Source of the DNA: Pyrrhoderma lamaoense | Lineage: Eukaryota > Basidiomycota > Agaricomycetes > Hymenochaetales > Hymenochaetaceae | Assembly: GCA_002794735.1 (NCBI GenBank) | Contig: NBAZ01000007.1 | Span: forward strand, 434,001 to 498,000 | Length of the DNA: 64,000 nucleotides | Reading direction: 5' to 3' | Shown here: in pieces, positions 49,517 through 62,034 of the stretch | Position numbering within the stretch: the first letter of the stretch is position 1 | Layout of the letters: each line of letters begins with the position of its first letter | Made by a program: the position numbers and the translations under genes | Notes under the pieces: model-generated | The model's database searches: none | The model's input: the letters and a program-made list of their open reading frames with translations, nothing else | What the model was told of the DNA's origin: nothing

Positions 49517-51302
49517 GCTCCTAGAAATTAAGGCGTCTAGTTGTGAGCCTAAATCAAACACAGGATCGTCTGATAAAACCTACAAAACTTCAGAAAGTGA
49601 GTAAAGGAAAGTCTTAGTTAGCGAGTTTTAATCCAGGATCAGTTGCCACTAGTATTCTGCTTCTCAACAGCACAAAGCACGACATAAACTTGGAAGAGAG
49701 GAGAAAGAGTTTGGGTTCTGTTCCAAATAGGGCAATGACATTAGAATTATCTATCGTGGGTACTATGATTGAATACTAGTGGGAAATCGTATTCGTAATA
49801 TGAGAACGACGGAGCGCTAACCAACGCACTCACGCGGTTCAGATAATATTCTCAAGGTGCTAATAGAACAGAAGTATAAAAGAGCCTGACAAGATTTAAG
49901 GACATGAGAGTGTTTAGCCATAGACGCCGGTACTTGTTTGGAGACAGACTCTAGATATTTGTATTTTAATAAGGCTTCGAGATTACTAGAAGAAAGTCAT
50001 TAATCCCACATCAGCTTTGTCTTTCAATGTTTCTTGAGAGCTAAAATAGCCACACACACTGCAGATGCGCGCCGTGAGTGACCTAGACAGTTCCATCGAT
50101 TACTGAATAAGACTATACTCGAACAACTTCCCGCGCTGCAGGAGTAGGTTGATTTTCGAGAACAATCTTCCAGAATATGAATGTGATTGATATTTATAGC
50201 CACATCAGCGATGTCATGTCTGTGAAAAAATAAAACCATGTATAAAAATGACTCGAAGACGAAGCGGACATTACCAAGATTTTTTAGGAAAGTTTATTCT
50301 CCATCTACAAGGAACCCCTTCCCCTCTCCCCAATCCAGATCCTTTCCTTCCCCTTTTCTGGTTTCTGATCTAGATTTGTTCAAGGGGTAATCATCGCACA
50401 AATAAGAGATCAAGAAGGGGATGGGACCATACCCAACTCAGCTTAGTTGGAGATCTTTATGATGCAAAAGTCAGTTGCGTCCAGGGTCTTCTCGTGATGC
50501 AATCAAAGTGTGGTAAATAGTGAATTATCAAAGGAGGAACTCTCGAGCTCCAAGGAAAGTGCTAGAAAAACACGATATGAATTGTATAATCTTGAGCGAA
50601 TACCCAAAATAAAGATAATTCAAACTGCAAAAATGCAAATGGCTTTATCTCGCTCAACCCTTAGAGCTTCCCCTCTTAACCCTCCTCCGAGTCATCCCCT
50701 ACCCGAAAGAGTTCTTTGATAAGGGATAAGGGAATTAAAATTTGCTTCCGTTTTTTTTTATTCTTTCAAGTGTTCCAACAGATTTTCGGCAAACTGCGCG
50801 GGATAACCTTAAACTTCCGTGGGGACGTCGATCCTTCTTTAGTTAAGCCACCCTACCAACGGAACAAAGTACACTCCGAATATGGTAAACCGAGCGTGTA
50901 AATTTGCACAAACCATTTAAAAAATAAGGAAAATCGAAATTGAAATATAATAAAAAAAGATATTCTATTAAATAATAAGAGCAGTGTTCGCTTTATCGAA
51001 ATTCCAAGTCTAGGCATCATAGATTGTATCACAACATGCAGGTTTAAAGCTCGGCCTGCCGTAATAATCTAGTGCGGGTATCAGTAGAATCGACAAAAAC
51101 AATCATAACAAGCATTTCGAATTACATTCTAATCGCCGACGATATCATCTAGGGTGCATTTATATACACAAATCATCATTGTCGTCATCACGGATGCGGA
51201 AGGACAACAAAAAAAAATAAGTTTTCTTTTTTGAGGAGGGAAGGGAAAAAATATAAGATCACATGAAAAGAGGAGAAAGAAAACCCAAAAATTCATCCAT
51301 GA
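49517..51302. other. Intergenic, no gene seen
   Basis: A 1.8 kb region holding the promoter of the cell-surface gene and the 3' end of the orphan gene. Frames are under 75 codons and show no coding character. I looked for tRNA-like A/B boxes and found none. Confidence 0.4.
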
Positions 51303-52829
51303 TCAAGACATAGAATGACGTTCTCTTAGTGTATGGTACAAGTTCACACTCCCTTCTGGAGAAAGCGATCCACCTTCCATCTCCTCATCTGGAGATCGAA
51401 GAAGGTCTGTAAAGTCCTCGTCCGTATCTATATCGCCGTCCCACGCCAGAAAGAAGTCGTCTGTATATTTCGACTCATCAAATGTGAAGTCAAACGCAGG
51501 AGCCGAAGGTGCATGGTGCTCTGGTCCTACGCGTCGCGGTGTAGGGGATCGCCTAGTAGACCGTCGTTCCGGAGAGATATTCAGACGCCTCATGGCTGTT
51601 TCCATCACCGATGTAGGATCATATCCAGTTCGTGAAGACGCTCGAACCTCTCGTTCCGTTGGAGTTGCGATTCCCCCATCCTCCCGGGAAGGTGTGAACC
51701 CACTGAAAAACAGTGTAAGGACCTCAGGTGAGTGATATATGGTTTTATAGAAAGTGTTTGAAGAGATGAAACTCACGAGTACATGTATGGGACCCAGACG
51801 TTGTGTTGCTCAAGGTGGCATATCTGTAGAGTAAGCGTGTCTCCGCGTCTAACATTTACAACCAGAGGTGCAGGGAAATACGTCGTGAACGGCCGCAGGG
51901 ACGCACTGGACGTATCAGAATCGTCTATGTTGCCGAGATGAGTCCCGAGTCTCCGAACACGTACATGCGCAGCGCACCGTCAGGGTCGTATCTCCTCAGC
52001 ACAACTATCCTTCGTCCCTCAAAACGTTCAACTTCGTACTCTCCATGGTATGTTTCGTCCACGGTGCGTCCAGTATCGAAATATGCTTCTTGTATATAAA
52101 CCACGTACTGTTCCATGATACGGTTCACGCGTGCCGTACGACTAAGATCATCTTCGAGCGATTTGCATTCATCTAGAAGGTAGGCGAAGTCTGTTTCTGA
52201 GATGGCATGGGCTTCAGCCAAAAACGTGATGAGTGACCGAAAATTGTTGCCAATGCGCGCTGTAGGATTCTTAATGTTCACAGCATTTTCGTTTATAGTA
52301 AATTTTACTATATGAGGGAAGAGGGTTAGCATCATTCGTCCCTGATTATTGATTACTTGCCATTTAATGACCATGCAAGTGAGTCAACCCAATTTACAAG
52401 GGTCTCAGCGGACATACGAGCTGTCTCCGGGTAATCGGGTTCACCTGAGCTCATGAGAAAGTTAGCATAAAAGGCCCAATAGAATGGAGAGAAGCTCAGA
52501 GAAGCAACGAACCAGAGCTTTTTGAGCTGAAGCTACGTAGAGCTCTTGTAAACTTGAAAGCAGATCTGTATTCGTTGGATGACATGGTTTCATCTATGTG
52601 AGCAAGCCAGGCTCTAAATGCATTGCCAAACGATGGGTCCTATAGCCACACGTTGAAATCAATTAAAAGCACAGCGTATGGAGACAAGAATCAAACTAAC
52701 ATGAGTGAAAGCAATGAGTGCATCGTGGGCGAATTCACGTTTTTGTTGATTGTTCTTCTGCCTCAAACGCTTTTTAGCGCGTGGAGATATTGTTGCAGAA
52801 CAACTCGAGTTGGACGACGCTTCGGCCAT
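51303..52829 (-). CDS. Uncharacterised fungal protein
   Basis: Start at 52829 (MAEASSNSSCSATISPRAKKRLRQK, basic and possibly nuclear). Four or more exons join in phase: after DALIAFTH into DPSFGNAFRAWLAHIDE, then from SSKSSG into EPDYPETARMSAETLVNW, then into GRMMLTLFPHIVKFTINENAV. A helical middle domain (FRSLITFLAEAHAISETDFAYLLDECKSLEDDLSR) is followed by a beta-rich block (YEVERFEGRRIVVLRRYDPDGALRMYVFGDSG). The C-terminus is acidic and disordered. I recognise no family; it looks conserved in composition rather than random. Splice junctions near 51780-51930 are approximate. Confidence 0.6.
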
Positions 52830-54335
52830 CGCACATGGTGCGTAAGGAGTAGCACTTGAGAGACAGAAAGGACAAGGACGTCGAGTGATGAACTAAATGG
52901 TATACAGTTTCGAGATGAATGGCCTCTCTTTAAGTCGAATTAGACTGTGCACGTGCACGGCGGCCCCACGCACCGGCGGATATTGAATTGGTATTTACCT
53001 TGTACTTGTTTTTCTACGTCTTTTGTATGCCTGATCTCTGTTCTTTCTCGGTCTGTTTTTGATAATTAGATCTTTCTGATAGCAAGTTTATTCCCTATAA
53101 TCGGCGCCTTCTCCCACCTATTCTTTTCTATTCAGGACCATCCTTCTCTAGTAAACATGAGTCCGATGTCATTGTTCAGCATCTGGTAGAAGAAAGTAAC
53201 TCTGACCCGAAGCAAGGAACTGATGTACGTCAACTTGACCGACTTTCCCTCGTTCTCCCAACCGCCACAGAACCCGGGGATCCAATCATTTAATTCATCT
53301 TGTGAATAGCAGTTCGCTCGGAAAGTCGCATAAGTGCAACCCTCCCCTCTACTTATGAGGGAAAAAATGTGTTTCCGTTGTTCCTTTTGTGTGGTACCCT
53401 TGAAGAATCATCAGCCTCACAACTGACTCAGTACCGGGGATCGGATTATATGAGCGAAGGAGGATAACCCCAACACCTCCGCGGAAACATGTGGTTTATC
53501 CTCCCACCTACAATTTAGAATAAAGTCAAGGTCTTTGGGCCCATGCGTGTAAAGAAACCGCATGGGTCAAAATAGTTTCTTACGTAGTTCTCAGTGGCTC
53601 AGTCGCCATATCAAAGGTTTGCTTGCGCGACCTCGCACGCCTTAAAATGTCTTTTGATCTTAAAGCGCTTTCAATATCATTTGGCTTGGAAGGTAAAGGC
53701 TCATGCCGTCATCTGCCGTCGGAGTTTTAGTATGGATAGGAGTAACTCTAAAACTTTGGCGAGACTCTTGATTCTATAATTTGAGTATGTGGGGAAGAAC
53801 TCAGGTAAAAATTCTGTCCCAGATTATGAGCTGACGATACCCAGGAAGAATATGATATATATGTCGAAAACTACTTGCCTTAGGGGTTCACCCGAGTAGC
53901 TTGTCATTGGTCCGTGATTAATCAAGATCTAAGTTGTATAAATTTGTGGAAGTGTTCGAAATTGGTAGCTAGATCACCGCTGGGCCCAAGTGGCTAAGGT
54001 AGTTCGTAGCCGAAGAAACGGTAGATATATAGAAAGCGAGTATATTCAGCAAGGTGTTGTAGTCTGATGTATGGTGTTAGAGTGGCTCCTCCCGAGAAGG
54101 AGGTAAAGTTGATGGCGGCATGATCTTTGAAATTCATCAAACTCTTCAGAATTAAGTGTATATCTTCAACTTGTCGAGTTATCACTGCTAATAACGATCT
54201 GCTTACGGGAATTGAAAATTTAGAAGCTCAAGGGTGTTCAGTATGTAGTAATTGACCTTCGCCGTTGGCGAGCGAGGCGCATGGTGTAAACTTAATCAAG
54301 TCCTAGAAGGTAGGAAAGAAATGAGATAATAATCA
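52830..54335. other. Intergenic with one hairpin
   Basis: A 1.5 kb region without a supported gene. It holds an inverted repeat at 53540-53566 (CCCATGCG and CGCATGGG around an 11 base loop). Short frames of about 60 codons on both strands are not called. Confidence 0.4.
53540..53566. repeat. Inverted repeat, 8 bp stem, 11 nt loop
   Basis: CCCATGCG at 53540-53547 pairs exactly with CGCATGGG at 53559-53566. The repeat lies far from any called gene end. Possible structured transcript or protein-binding palindrome; nothing more can be said. Confidence 0.5.
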
Positions 54336-55115
54336 CTACCACTGCCACGCACGAGCCTGCACATCTACAGGAAAGAACTTTTCTCTAGCAGAACGGCTCA
54401 AAATATGGACAGCGAAATCTCCAGCATCAAGCATCCCCCACCCATCCTGAATACGACGTTTCCTGTTCGGTGGAAGAGTTTGTGGTGGATCTGTTGTAAG
54501 CAGCTGTGAAGAGAAGGAGTGTGAGCAACAACTATAATTAAGGCGACTATCACTTAATCAAGTGAAAATGACTAGAAGCTTACTGTTTTGCGCACTATTC
54601 GCATGACGGATTCCACTGCACCACGGTTTTCTGTTCCCTCCTTCACCTGAGAAAACACAGAGATGTGTATTCGTATTTTTCAATGTCGGAAACACGGTTA
54701 GAGAAGTGAATAAAAACATGTGCTATACCTGAGCAATAACAATCCACTTCCAGAGACCACCGGTTGTATCGGGTACACCAAGTCCAAATTCGGTACGCCC
54801 TCTTCGTCGTCTTCCCTTCGGTAAAGCAGTTGGCAAAGGAGGACCCGCCTGACTCGGTAGTGGGGAACGGACCTCCACGTTTCCAGGTTCTAGATGGGGT
54901 GATCTACTGAGTTCTTCATGGAGCTTAACGAGGTGTGGAGGTAGTTGAGGAGGTAAAGAATTGTCTGAAATAACTTGCTGCTCTGCATCGCGTGCTGGCT
55001 GCTGCCGCCGATTTGGAAGTGGGTCAGCATCAACAAACCAGGGCGTCCGTTGATTCGAAATGGATGAAAAGAGTCTTGAAGATGGTAGTCTGCATGTCCT
55101 CAGCAAACTGTGCAT
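54336..55115 (-). CDS. Mitochondrial RsfS/Iojap-family protein
   Basis: The true ATG is at 55115 (the frame is open slightly further). The N-terminus is mitochondrial in character (MHSLLRTCRLPSSRLFSSI). A Pro-rich segment leads to LWKWIVIAQV, joined by a GT..AG intron to KEGTENRGAVESVMRIVRKT, then a second intron, then LPPNRKRRIQDGWGMLDAGDFAVHILSRSAREKFF. The last block is the RsfS signature (GDFAVHI-like with the following basic helix). The family binds uL14 and blocks subunit joining; human MALSU1 helps assemble the mitochondrial large subunit, and fungal ATP25 carries the same domain. This short form lacks the long ATP25 C-terminus. Confidence 0.82.
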
Positions 55116-55827
55116 CACCGTTAGAAGCTTAAGTGGATTGGATTAGGTCTGTCGATCTTCTTTTAAAGACATATACAGCTTTTGGTACTTTTCTATTAGA
55201 ATTTTCCCTTCGCCAACCGAATAAAATTATAAATATCATATGTGTAGAATTAAAATCGGCTACTCCCAGAAAACTCCCCAATTGCTTGTTTTTCTATCGA
55301 CAAGCCCCGCATAAACGCAAATTAAAATTAAGTGAACACTGGAGCATTGTATTGAAAAGAGAAGAGCAATGGGTCTGGCTGGTGTTCTATCTACAGAATC
55401 GGTCTCATAAACTTCACAATAAGAAGGTCGAGAAAGGGCCCAGAATGGGAAGGCCCCGGAACTTGGCTGTTTAGACGGACTCTGCAACATGGAATATGTA
55501 TATATATCGTTTAAATAGATCGTCGTTCGAGCCTCTAACATCTATGAGCTTATGTTTGTGTACGTGTGAAGTAGGCAACCTAAACAGACTTAATATAGAC
55601 CCTAAATCATTCACCACAACTAATATGTTCTGTAAAATGCGAATTGATTGAGCAGCTCGCAATTGGAGTCTAACAACATACGATAAAACTAAGTAGAAGA
55701 GGATATAGAATCTAGTAACCGCGATACAGATATCCGTTACGAAAGTCCTTGAGACAGTAATAGAAAGCAACATACGAATAAATATGATACGAAAGACATC
55801 TTCCTCGTATTTCGAGCGCTTACTAAT
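55116..55827. other. Intergenic, no gene seen
   Basis: About 710 bp between the RsfS-like start and the RTA1 stop. A 113-codon plus-strand frame at 55133-55474 and minus-strand frames of about 100 codons lack any family signal. Confidence 0.35.
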
Positions 55828-57002
55828 TTATGGACCTTTGTTATGACCCAAAGGTGCCAAGACAGTGGAATAGTCTCCACGGTCCTGCTTTAGCAGATTC
55901 CCGGGCCAAAATGGAACGTAAATAGCAGTGGCGAGGAAGAGCGGGAACGTATCGAGCATATAGAAGAATACTGATAGTTTATTACTCAGCAAAGTCAGTC
56001 AATTCAAGGCTATAACCTCACTCACTCTCATGACTTATCAAAAAACCTTGTCCTCCATTATCAACTTGCTCCGCGATTCGATAGGCACCACGGACCTTTG
56101 ATGCCGGTTAGTCACATTCACAACGTATAGGATAGCGTTGTACTTACAACAATAAATACAGACGAGAAATATAGTACGTAAATCAGTATCCATGGGAATT
56201 CCAGTCCATAGTTTGGATCTTTGTGTAGGCGGTAATGCGAGTATATGACGATGATGATAAAAAGGATATAGGATATCAACTGTAGTATGAGGCCTATCTT
56301 AAGTAGGGTCTTCGAAAGACTCGCTAACCCAGAACTGCTATTAGCACTAAGACCCGCCGCGGAGCCCTATCAGTGTGATTAAAAGATATGTTCGGTGAGG
56401 AGTAGGACTTCCTAGCTTACTTGGACAATGAAGGTAACGACATCACTAGTAACGAATATTTTGGAGACCAAGTTGGGCCGTATTAAGCTATACCCAGGAC
56501 GGTCGCCTACGGATGCTCTCATCATCCTGCCATATACTATATAGTTAAATGCAAGGAATGTCGCCGGAAGAACTACGATGAAAAACTGCGAAATGGCGAA
56601 GATTCCAATACTACTAGGGTTATCAACAGAAACCTTGCGCAAGAAGAAACCGACGGAGAAACCTAACACTATTATCAGTAACATGGTATATTTAAAGTCT
56701 GGACAGCGGTCTCACCTAGCACACCGATGGGGAGACATAAACCCCACCAGCTTTTTGACCGATATAGGCGAAACGATAGGGCAAAGAATAATGCAAGGTA
56801 TATGATCCCTACGACGATAGCTGCTGCCGTATTCGGTTCATAACCTATAAAATGATCTTTCAGTTTTTGAGAGAAGTAAACTTGGCTGTCTGTTCACCGA
56901 AAACAGCCTTTGATATATCCGTGTAGCCTGAATCAGTTAAAAAAGAAGATTACTGTAAACGAAGAGAGAAAGTACAAAGAGAAAAATTATTTTACCAGAC
57001 AT
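55828..57002 (-). CDS. RTA1-family seven-transmembrane protein
   Basis: Exon 1 encodes only MSG. After an intron the frame reads YTDISKAVFG, then a 67 bp intron (donor GTGAAC) leads to YEPNTAAAIVVGIIYLALFFALSF. I chose that donor because the stronger-looking alternatives break the phase. Seven hydrophobic segments follow, including FAISQFFIVVLPATFLAFNYIVYGRMM, RPNLVSKIFVTSDVVTFIVQGSAAG, LLKIGLILQLISYILFIIIVIY and SSVVRGAYRIAEQVDNGGQGFL. This is the RTA1/RSB1 pattern. Yeast relatives confer resistance to 7-aminocholesterol or act in sphingoid-base export. The stop is at 55828. Confidence 0.88.
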
Positions 57003-58136
57003 CCGAGTTGTAAGTTCGCTCGCCTTTCAGTGAGTTTGTGATATCTGCCAATGCATCATACCCTCCTCTTTTATATTCTGTGATCTCTGGTCTCAGGGGA
57101 CCGATTGGCCGCAGCCAACATTAAGGCTATGCAAAATCTTCCTTTTTCATGGATACTTTCCTGCAGGACCGTGGGGAAATCCGACTCAACAATTTTTTTA
57201 GACCTTTAACTTTTCTACAGGGCACCTTAGTATAGTCTGAATTAAATAATACTAGTAATTTAAACAATATCATACCTGACGTGTCTTAATGGTTGGTATA
57301 TGTATTAAAGAAATGCGTCTGTCCTGTTGTTAATGTGGCGTGGGAACCATAAGAACCGTGGGAGATACCGATACTGTAAAAAATTTCCCTATTAACATCC
57401 TAAACCTGTGTCTAAAAGGTCCCCTGAAAATACTGACAAATGCTTAGTTCCGCATCCAGACACGGATGGCCCAACAATTGAGTATAAGGCTTGGTTCAGA
57501 CTCCGCGCCATCTGGTTGCCCATCCGGACATTCTGGGATCCAAATTATACTAATCTGCAGATCGTCTTTGTCAGTTTTACCTTATTCAGTAATACTTAAC
57601 ATTTCAGCTTACCGATTGTATAGTTTTTGTATTACCTAATTCAGCTGAGAATTTATATCACTGAACTTTTCCCTTTTGCTGACCTAGGCATTTTCGGACA
57701 TCTATAGGATCTGAGACATAGCGCAGAGAACTACTGAGCCCATATGTCAACAGTGAAATCAATGTTATTACTTCGAACTCTGACCCCATCGATTTTTTAC
57801 TGCGTTCAGAGATTTATGGTAGTGGTAGTAACTAACTCGTTGCAATATCACTCTACCATTTGCCTCAGCATTGCCTGTTAAATCGGCCAGTAAGCTTCGA
57901 TCAAAGAGACCTTAGGGTTTCCATCGCCTTGCGTCTTTCTGAGGCTTCAATTCTTTGGGGTACGGGTATTTCTTGGCGTCTTTCTGCTTGCGGCGTGTGA
58001 ACTGTTTTAAACTCAGCATTCAAGAGCTGACACGTGAAATGATGATCTGAAATGAGTCCTAAAATTGGTGGCCTCTATGAACTTGCCTCTCGTCTGTCAA
58101 CTGTAACGAATAATTGATACAAAGTCGCCAGGGAAA
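57003..58136. promoter_or_regulatory. Divergent intergenic region, RTA1 / SHR3
   Basis: A 1.1 kb region carrying both promoters. Frames are short and unsupported. I recognise no specific element. Confidence 0.35.
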
Positions 58137-58978
58137 ATGGGTCTAAGAGTAGCTGGAATTATCTGTGTAACCTCTTTCTTACTTGGTTAGTAATTCGCCA
58201 GTGGCCTCTTTGACTCTGATGTTTTTGTGTGCTAAAGCTCATTTTCAGGTATTCTTTTTGTCCATTGGATTGCGGATTCGTTGACGCTTTGGAAACCTCT
58301 CATAACTCCCGAAAACGTATGGACATGTGCATCGTATTACTCTCTGTTTGCACGGGCACCTCCTGGGATGGGATTTGCATTGGCAACTGTGATCACTCTT
58401 GGCGCCGCATTCATACTATGGAGTTTTGGTGACGGCGCCGCTGGGAACCTGATGTTTGATGGTGCTAGCATATGTAAGTGACCTCAAATAATGTTAAGTT
58501 TATTGCCGCTTACCTCACTTTCCGAATAGTCCTGTATGGAACAGCGATTGCAGTATATCTTTACAAGATCGTTCCTTGTTCGTGCAAACTTAATTTCCCA
58601 CAATCTATCTTTGCCGAATTAATCATGTAATCCCATACAGCCTTTCATGAAATATTCTCTGCCATCCCTACAATAATCCCTGATGTTATTAAAAATAGCC
58701 CCGTCCCCATGATGCTGAAATCGGAGGCGTTAAATCTTGCTACTGCAAATCTTGTATGTAGTGTTGCCCTTACGGGGGTCATGGCATTGCAAGCAGCTAG
58801 ATGGTGGGCCGAACAGGACTCTGATGACGAAGACCAACCAGAACCAGGTGTACCTACACCCGAGGACTCGATCCAGCTACGACAGGCTCGTAAGCTCTTA
58901 CGCCGTGACAACATCAACACGAGCTCCTCTCCTTCGCTATCTACTACTCGAATCGAAAAGTCGAGCAGCTTACGATGA
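58137..58978 (+). CDS. SHR3: SHR3, ER chaperone for amino-acid permeases
   Basis: The start at 58137 gives MGLRVAGIICVTSFLLG, the first membrane segment, joined to ILFVHWIADSLTLWKPLITPENVW. Next are ASYYSLFARAPPGMGFALATVITLGAAFILWSFGDGAAGNLMFDGASI and FLYGTAIAVYLYKIVP. After another intron comes ANLVCSVALTGVMALQAARWWAEQ, then an acidic and Ser-rich cytosolic tail. Four membrane helices plus this tail are exactly the Shr3 layout. Yeast Shr3 is needed in the ER for folding and packaging of amino-acid permeases into COPII vesicles. Introns are 50-60 bp. Confidence 0.94.
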
Positions 58979-59310
58979 TGATTAAAATTACGATTGAAGT
59001 TATCAGACGTACTGAAAAGTTTTATTATTGTCATCTTATCAAAAGTTGTCTCCGCATCTGTTCTATCAGGTTATTAGTGTTTCTTCTTCTTGTTATTATT
59101 ACTAACAGACATGGACTTATTCCAATGATCTTGTGGATGATGTGCTATCGTATTGTACTTAGTTAATCTTCGCTATGTTATGCAAATGAAAATGGAGTAA
59201 AAGACTTTCATGCAACTCCGCACTCTAACAAAATAATACATAGTTAAACTGTCCAAGATATGATGATGTATTCAGGACAGCGGGGTACGCAAATATCCGT
59301 CAGTCGATTA
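58979..59310. other. Convergent 3' region
   Basis: About 330 bp between the ends of SHR3 and the EI24-like gene. AT-rich; no gene seen. Confidence 0.35.
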
Positions 59311-61115
59311 TTAATCTGCTTTCCTTCGCTTAGATGCTTCAGAAACATCCGCCCTCCTACCGGCGGCATTTAACGATCCAGTAACTACGGAGTCGCGTCC
59401 AAAACGCGCACCCTCTCTACGCAAATGAATAACCTCAGCACCGCTCCCGGGACCGGCCCCCTCTTCAATGCTTTCGGCTGTATCGTCACTTATCCCCATC
59501 CCTCTTTTTCTTCCACCACCATCACCGAATGAGGAAAGTGGGATCATCGAATTCGATGAAGTGGCACTACCGCGAGTGTAGTAAGAGGAGGGCCGATGTC
59601 TGCTACCGCTGCTGCCGACGCTAAGAAGGCGTACGACCCGATCGTTTATCCACAGTACGATGGCGAATACAGGGAGTCGGATAGGGATGAAGGGGGACGG
59701 GTATCGAACTTGGCTGTTATTGAAATCATGTGGAGAGCTTGTGACTGCGGTTGATGAATGAGGATTCGGGTTGTACGGATTCGATGGGACGGGGCGGGCA
59801 TGCATCGCCATGATGATATACTAAAGTTTCCCAATTCATTTCAAAGTGAGGGGATGAACAAAGAAAGAAGAAATGTTAACTGAAGAGTGACTGAATGATG
59901 AAGTTTATCAGTCAAATACGCTTACGCTAGGAAGTACTAGGGCAAAGATAGCAGCATTTGCTAGACTACTGCCCCACATGCATAGTGCGGACGAAGGAAG
60001 GCCTATAGATCATACTGATATGAACTCATTTGATAAAACAAGAAGCCAGATAATGTATTGCTTACCGAAAGCAAAGTAGTACGCCCAACGTTCTTCAAGG
60101 TGCCTTATTCTCTGAGAAAGGGATAAACCTCGAGCTATCCATATAAACCTATGAATGATATCAGATTCGGGCAATACAATACAACGACCGAAAATGACAT
60201 CAAATACATACTCAAAACAGTAATATCTATAACCCATAATGAATATAGAAAGTATTAAGAATAACGAATGACATACGCATCAACCCAACAGAAAAACGCT
60301 AGTCCGAGTGCATTCCCGATTACCGGTACATATCCTAATGCAAATGCAATGACTATCGAAGTGCAGATCATGACGGCTCGGTATGCAGAGGTGGCTAGAG
60401 CAGTGAGTATACCGGTATATGTGGATGGAGGGGCCTTCCGAGCGCCATGCCGGAGTGCATACACCCTATTGGCCACAACGGTACACCAGGAGCTCTGCGA
60501 TTATTTGGTCAGCCAGGCCGAACTAATGACTTCGGTAAGAAACTGGGCTACAACTAACATTCAAGTACAGCGAAGTGCCCACTACTGGAAAGAGCCAGAG
60601 TACTTGATAAAACCAGCCTAGGTTCCTATGAAGCCATTTTTGTTGATCTCGTACAAGAGGTTGAAGTAAAAGGTCAAAGACATAAATTGAAGTTAGGGAC
60701 AAAGTGTTAAGCATTAGAGATTTAAGGACATTTGCTCGGATTTCTGCATCACTTCTCAGTTAATACATGTTGAGAAATAATGTCTCAAGAATTGGTTGAG
60801 TACAGTAACTCACCTTAGGACTGTAGAAAGTACAACGTCCCATCGGAATGCATCAACAAGCCCACGCCAAGCCCATGAAGACTGAAGGGTAGCTGTTTCG
60901 GGTAAGGATAGGAAAGTTGGATAAGACGAGCGTGCGTATTGAGAATGGAATGGAAAAGAGGTTGAGCTTGATACATTATATGATTGATCCAGGCCGTTGT
61001 CTACTGTAGGAGTCTGGTTCAATTTACCATATGTGTGAACATCTGAAGATGGAGAATATATCCGATTCGAGTAAGATGAATGAAGTTCGTCACGGTTTTT
61101 GGGACCCTGGGCCAT
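59311..61115 (-). CDS. EI24-family multi-pass membrane protein
   Basis: The start at 61115 (MAQGPKNRDELHSSYSNR) leads through a disordered, Ser-rich N-terminus to AWRGLVDAFRWDVVLSTVL. After an intron come LNTLSLTSIYVFDLLLQPLV, HRNLGWFYQVLWLFPVVGTSLYLN, and SSWCTVVANRVYALRHG, then a further pair of helices (AVMICTSIVIAFALGYVPVIGNALGLAFFCWVDAYV). This order fits the EI24 family. An alternative start five codons upstream exists. The C-terminus is Gly/Ser/Arg-rich. Human EI24 (PIG8) is an ER protein linked to autophagy; the fungal function is not established. Confidence 0.85.
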
Positions 61116-62034
61116 CGTAAGTTGAAACACCCTTCAAGAGCAGGGGTAGAATTTTCGATATATTATTTGAAATGCACACGCGCGCCCTGTTACCTGCGCG
61201 AGCGCGGTTTGCAAATGACCTTCACAAAAGACGAAGTGAAGCGTGCTGGATGTTGTAGCTGAGCAATATACTAGGAGGCGGCCGACGCGATCAAGCTTGA
61301 GATCGGTCGCGTGATGAAATGCTCCTGAAATTAGGCGTTTGCAGCTTATACTGAGAAATGTATACTACATAGTCATGATATAAGTGCTTGAATACACAAT
61401 GAAGCATGTATCAGTTTCAGATGTAAATGATCTAGAGGAAGGATCATTCTTCATTCACGGTACAATCACGTATGAATTTGATTGTGGGTTTCCTGATCTT
61501 TCAATGTCTTACAAGATGTATGTTGCTTCCATTTGAGCAATACTACAATGATAGGAACGAGTTCGGTTACTAATATTGGTCCCTTTCGCGGTATCGACAT
61601 GCTTTAGTTATGCCCTGATTAGCTGGAAGACCTAAGAATTCCAGGTTGATACCCTGAAGGTGAAACAGCTCGCTATAACAGGTGGGATCGAATCGACAAG
61701 TAGCGGCCCGTTATTGCATTCTGGATGTGTTATATTTGTATGGGCCATATACACAAGTCTAAGCTAGTTTCAAGTTTAATTGAGGAAGATATTAAATTGA
61801 ACACTGAAATGATTGCTAAAACGGAAGACTCATTCCTCCGGCAGATATTTTCCCATTGGAGTTGTAATTGATGGCGTTGCTCGGCAAGGGAAGGCATGAT
61901 GAAATAGTGAGAGCATCAGAAGTTCAGAGGGTGGCATGGACAATAATTGTCGAGACATGTATATGTGATTAAATGTCGAAGGTAGATGAATGATCTTCGA
62001 CTCTTGGACAGGTCTTGTTGCGAACAAGGATGTT
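61116..62034. other. Upstream region of EI24-like gene, and gap
   Basis: It includes a CGCG-rich patch and an imperfect palindrome at 61285-61312 (outer ACGCGA and TCGCGT, inner TCAAGCTTGA). No supported gene is seen before 62035. Confidence 0.4.

Noticed and set aside
61620..61700. tRNA-like GGTTGATACCC and GGGATCGAATCG motifs
   Set aside because: No complete cloverleaf or properly spaced A and B boxes could be formed.
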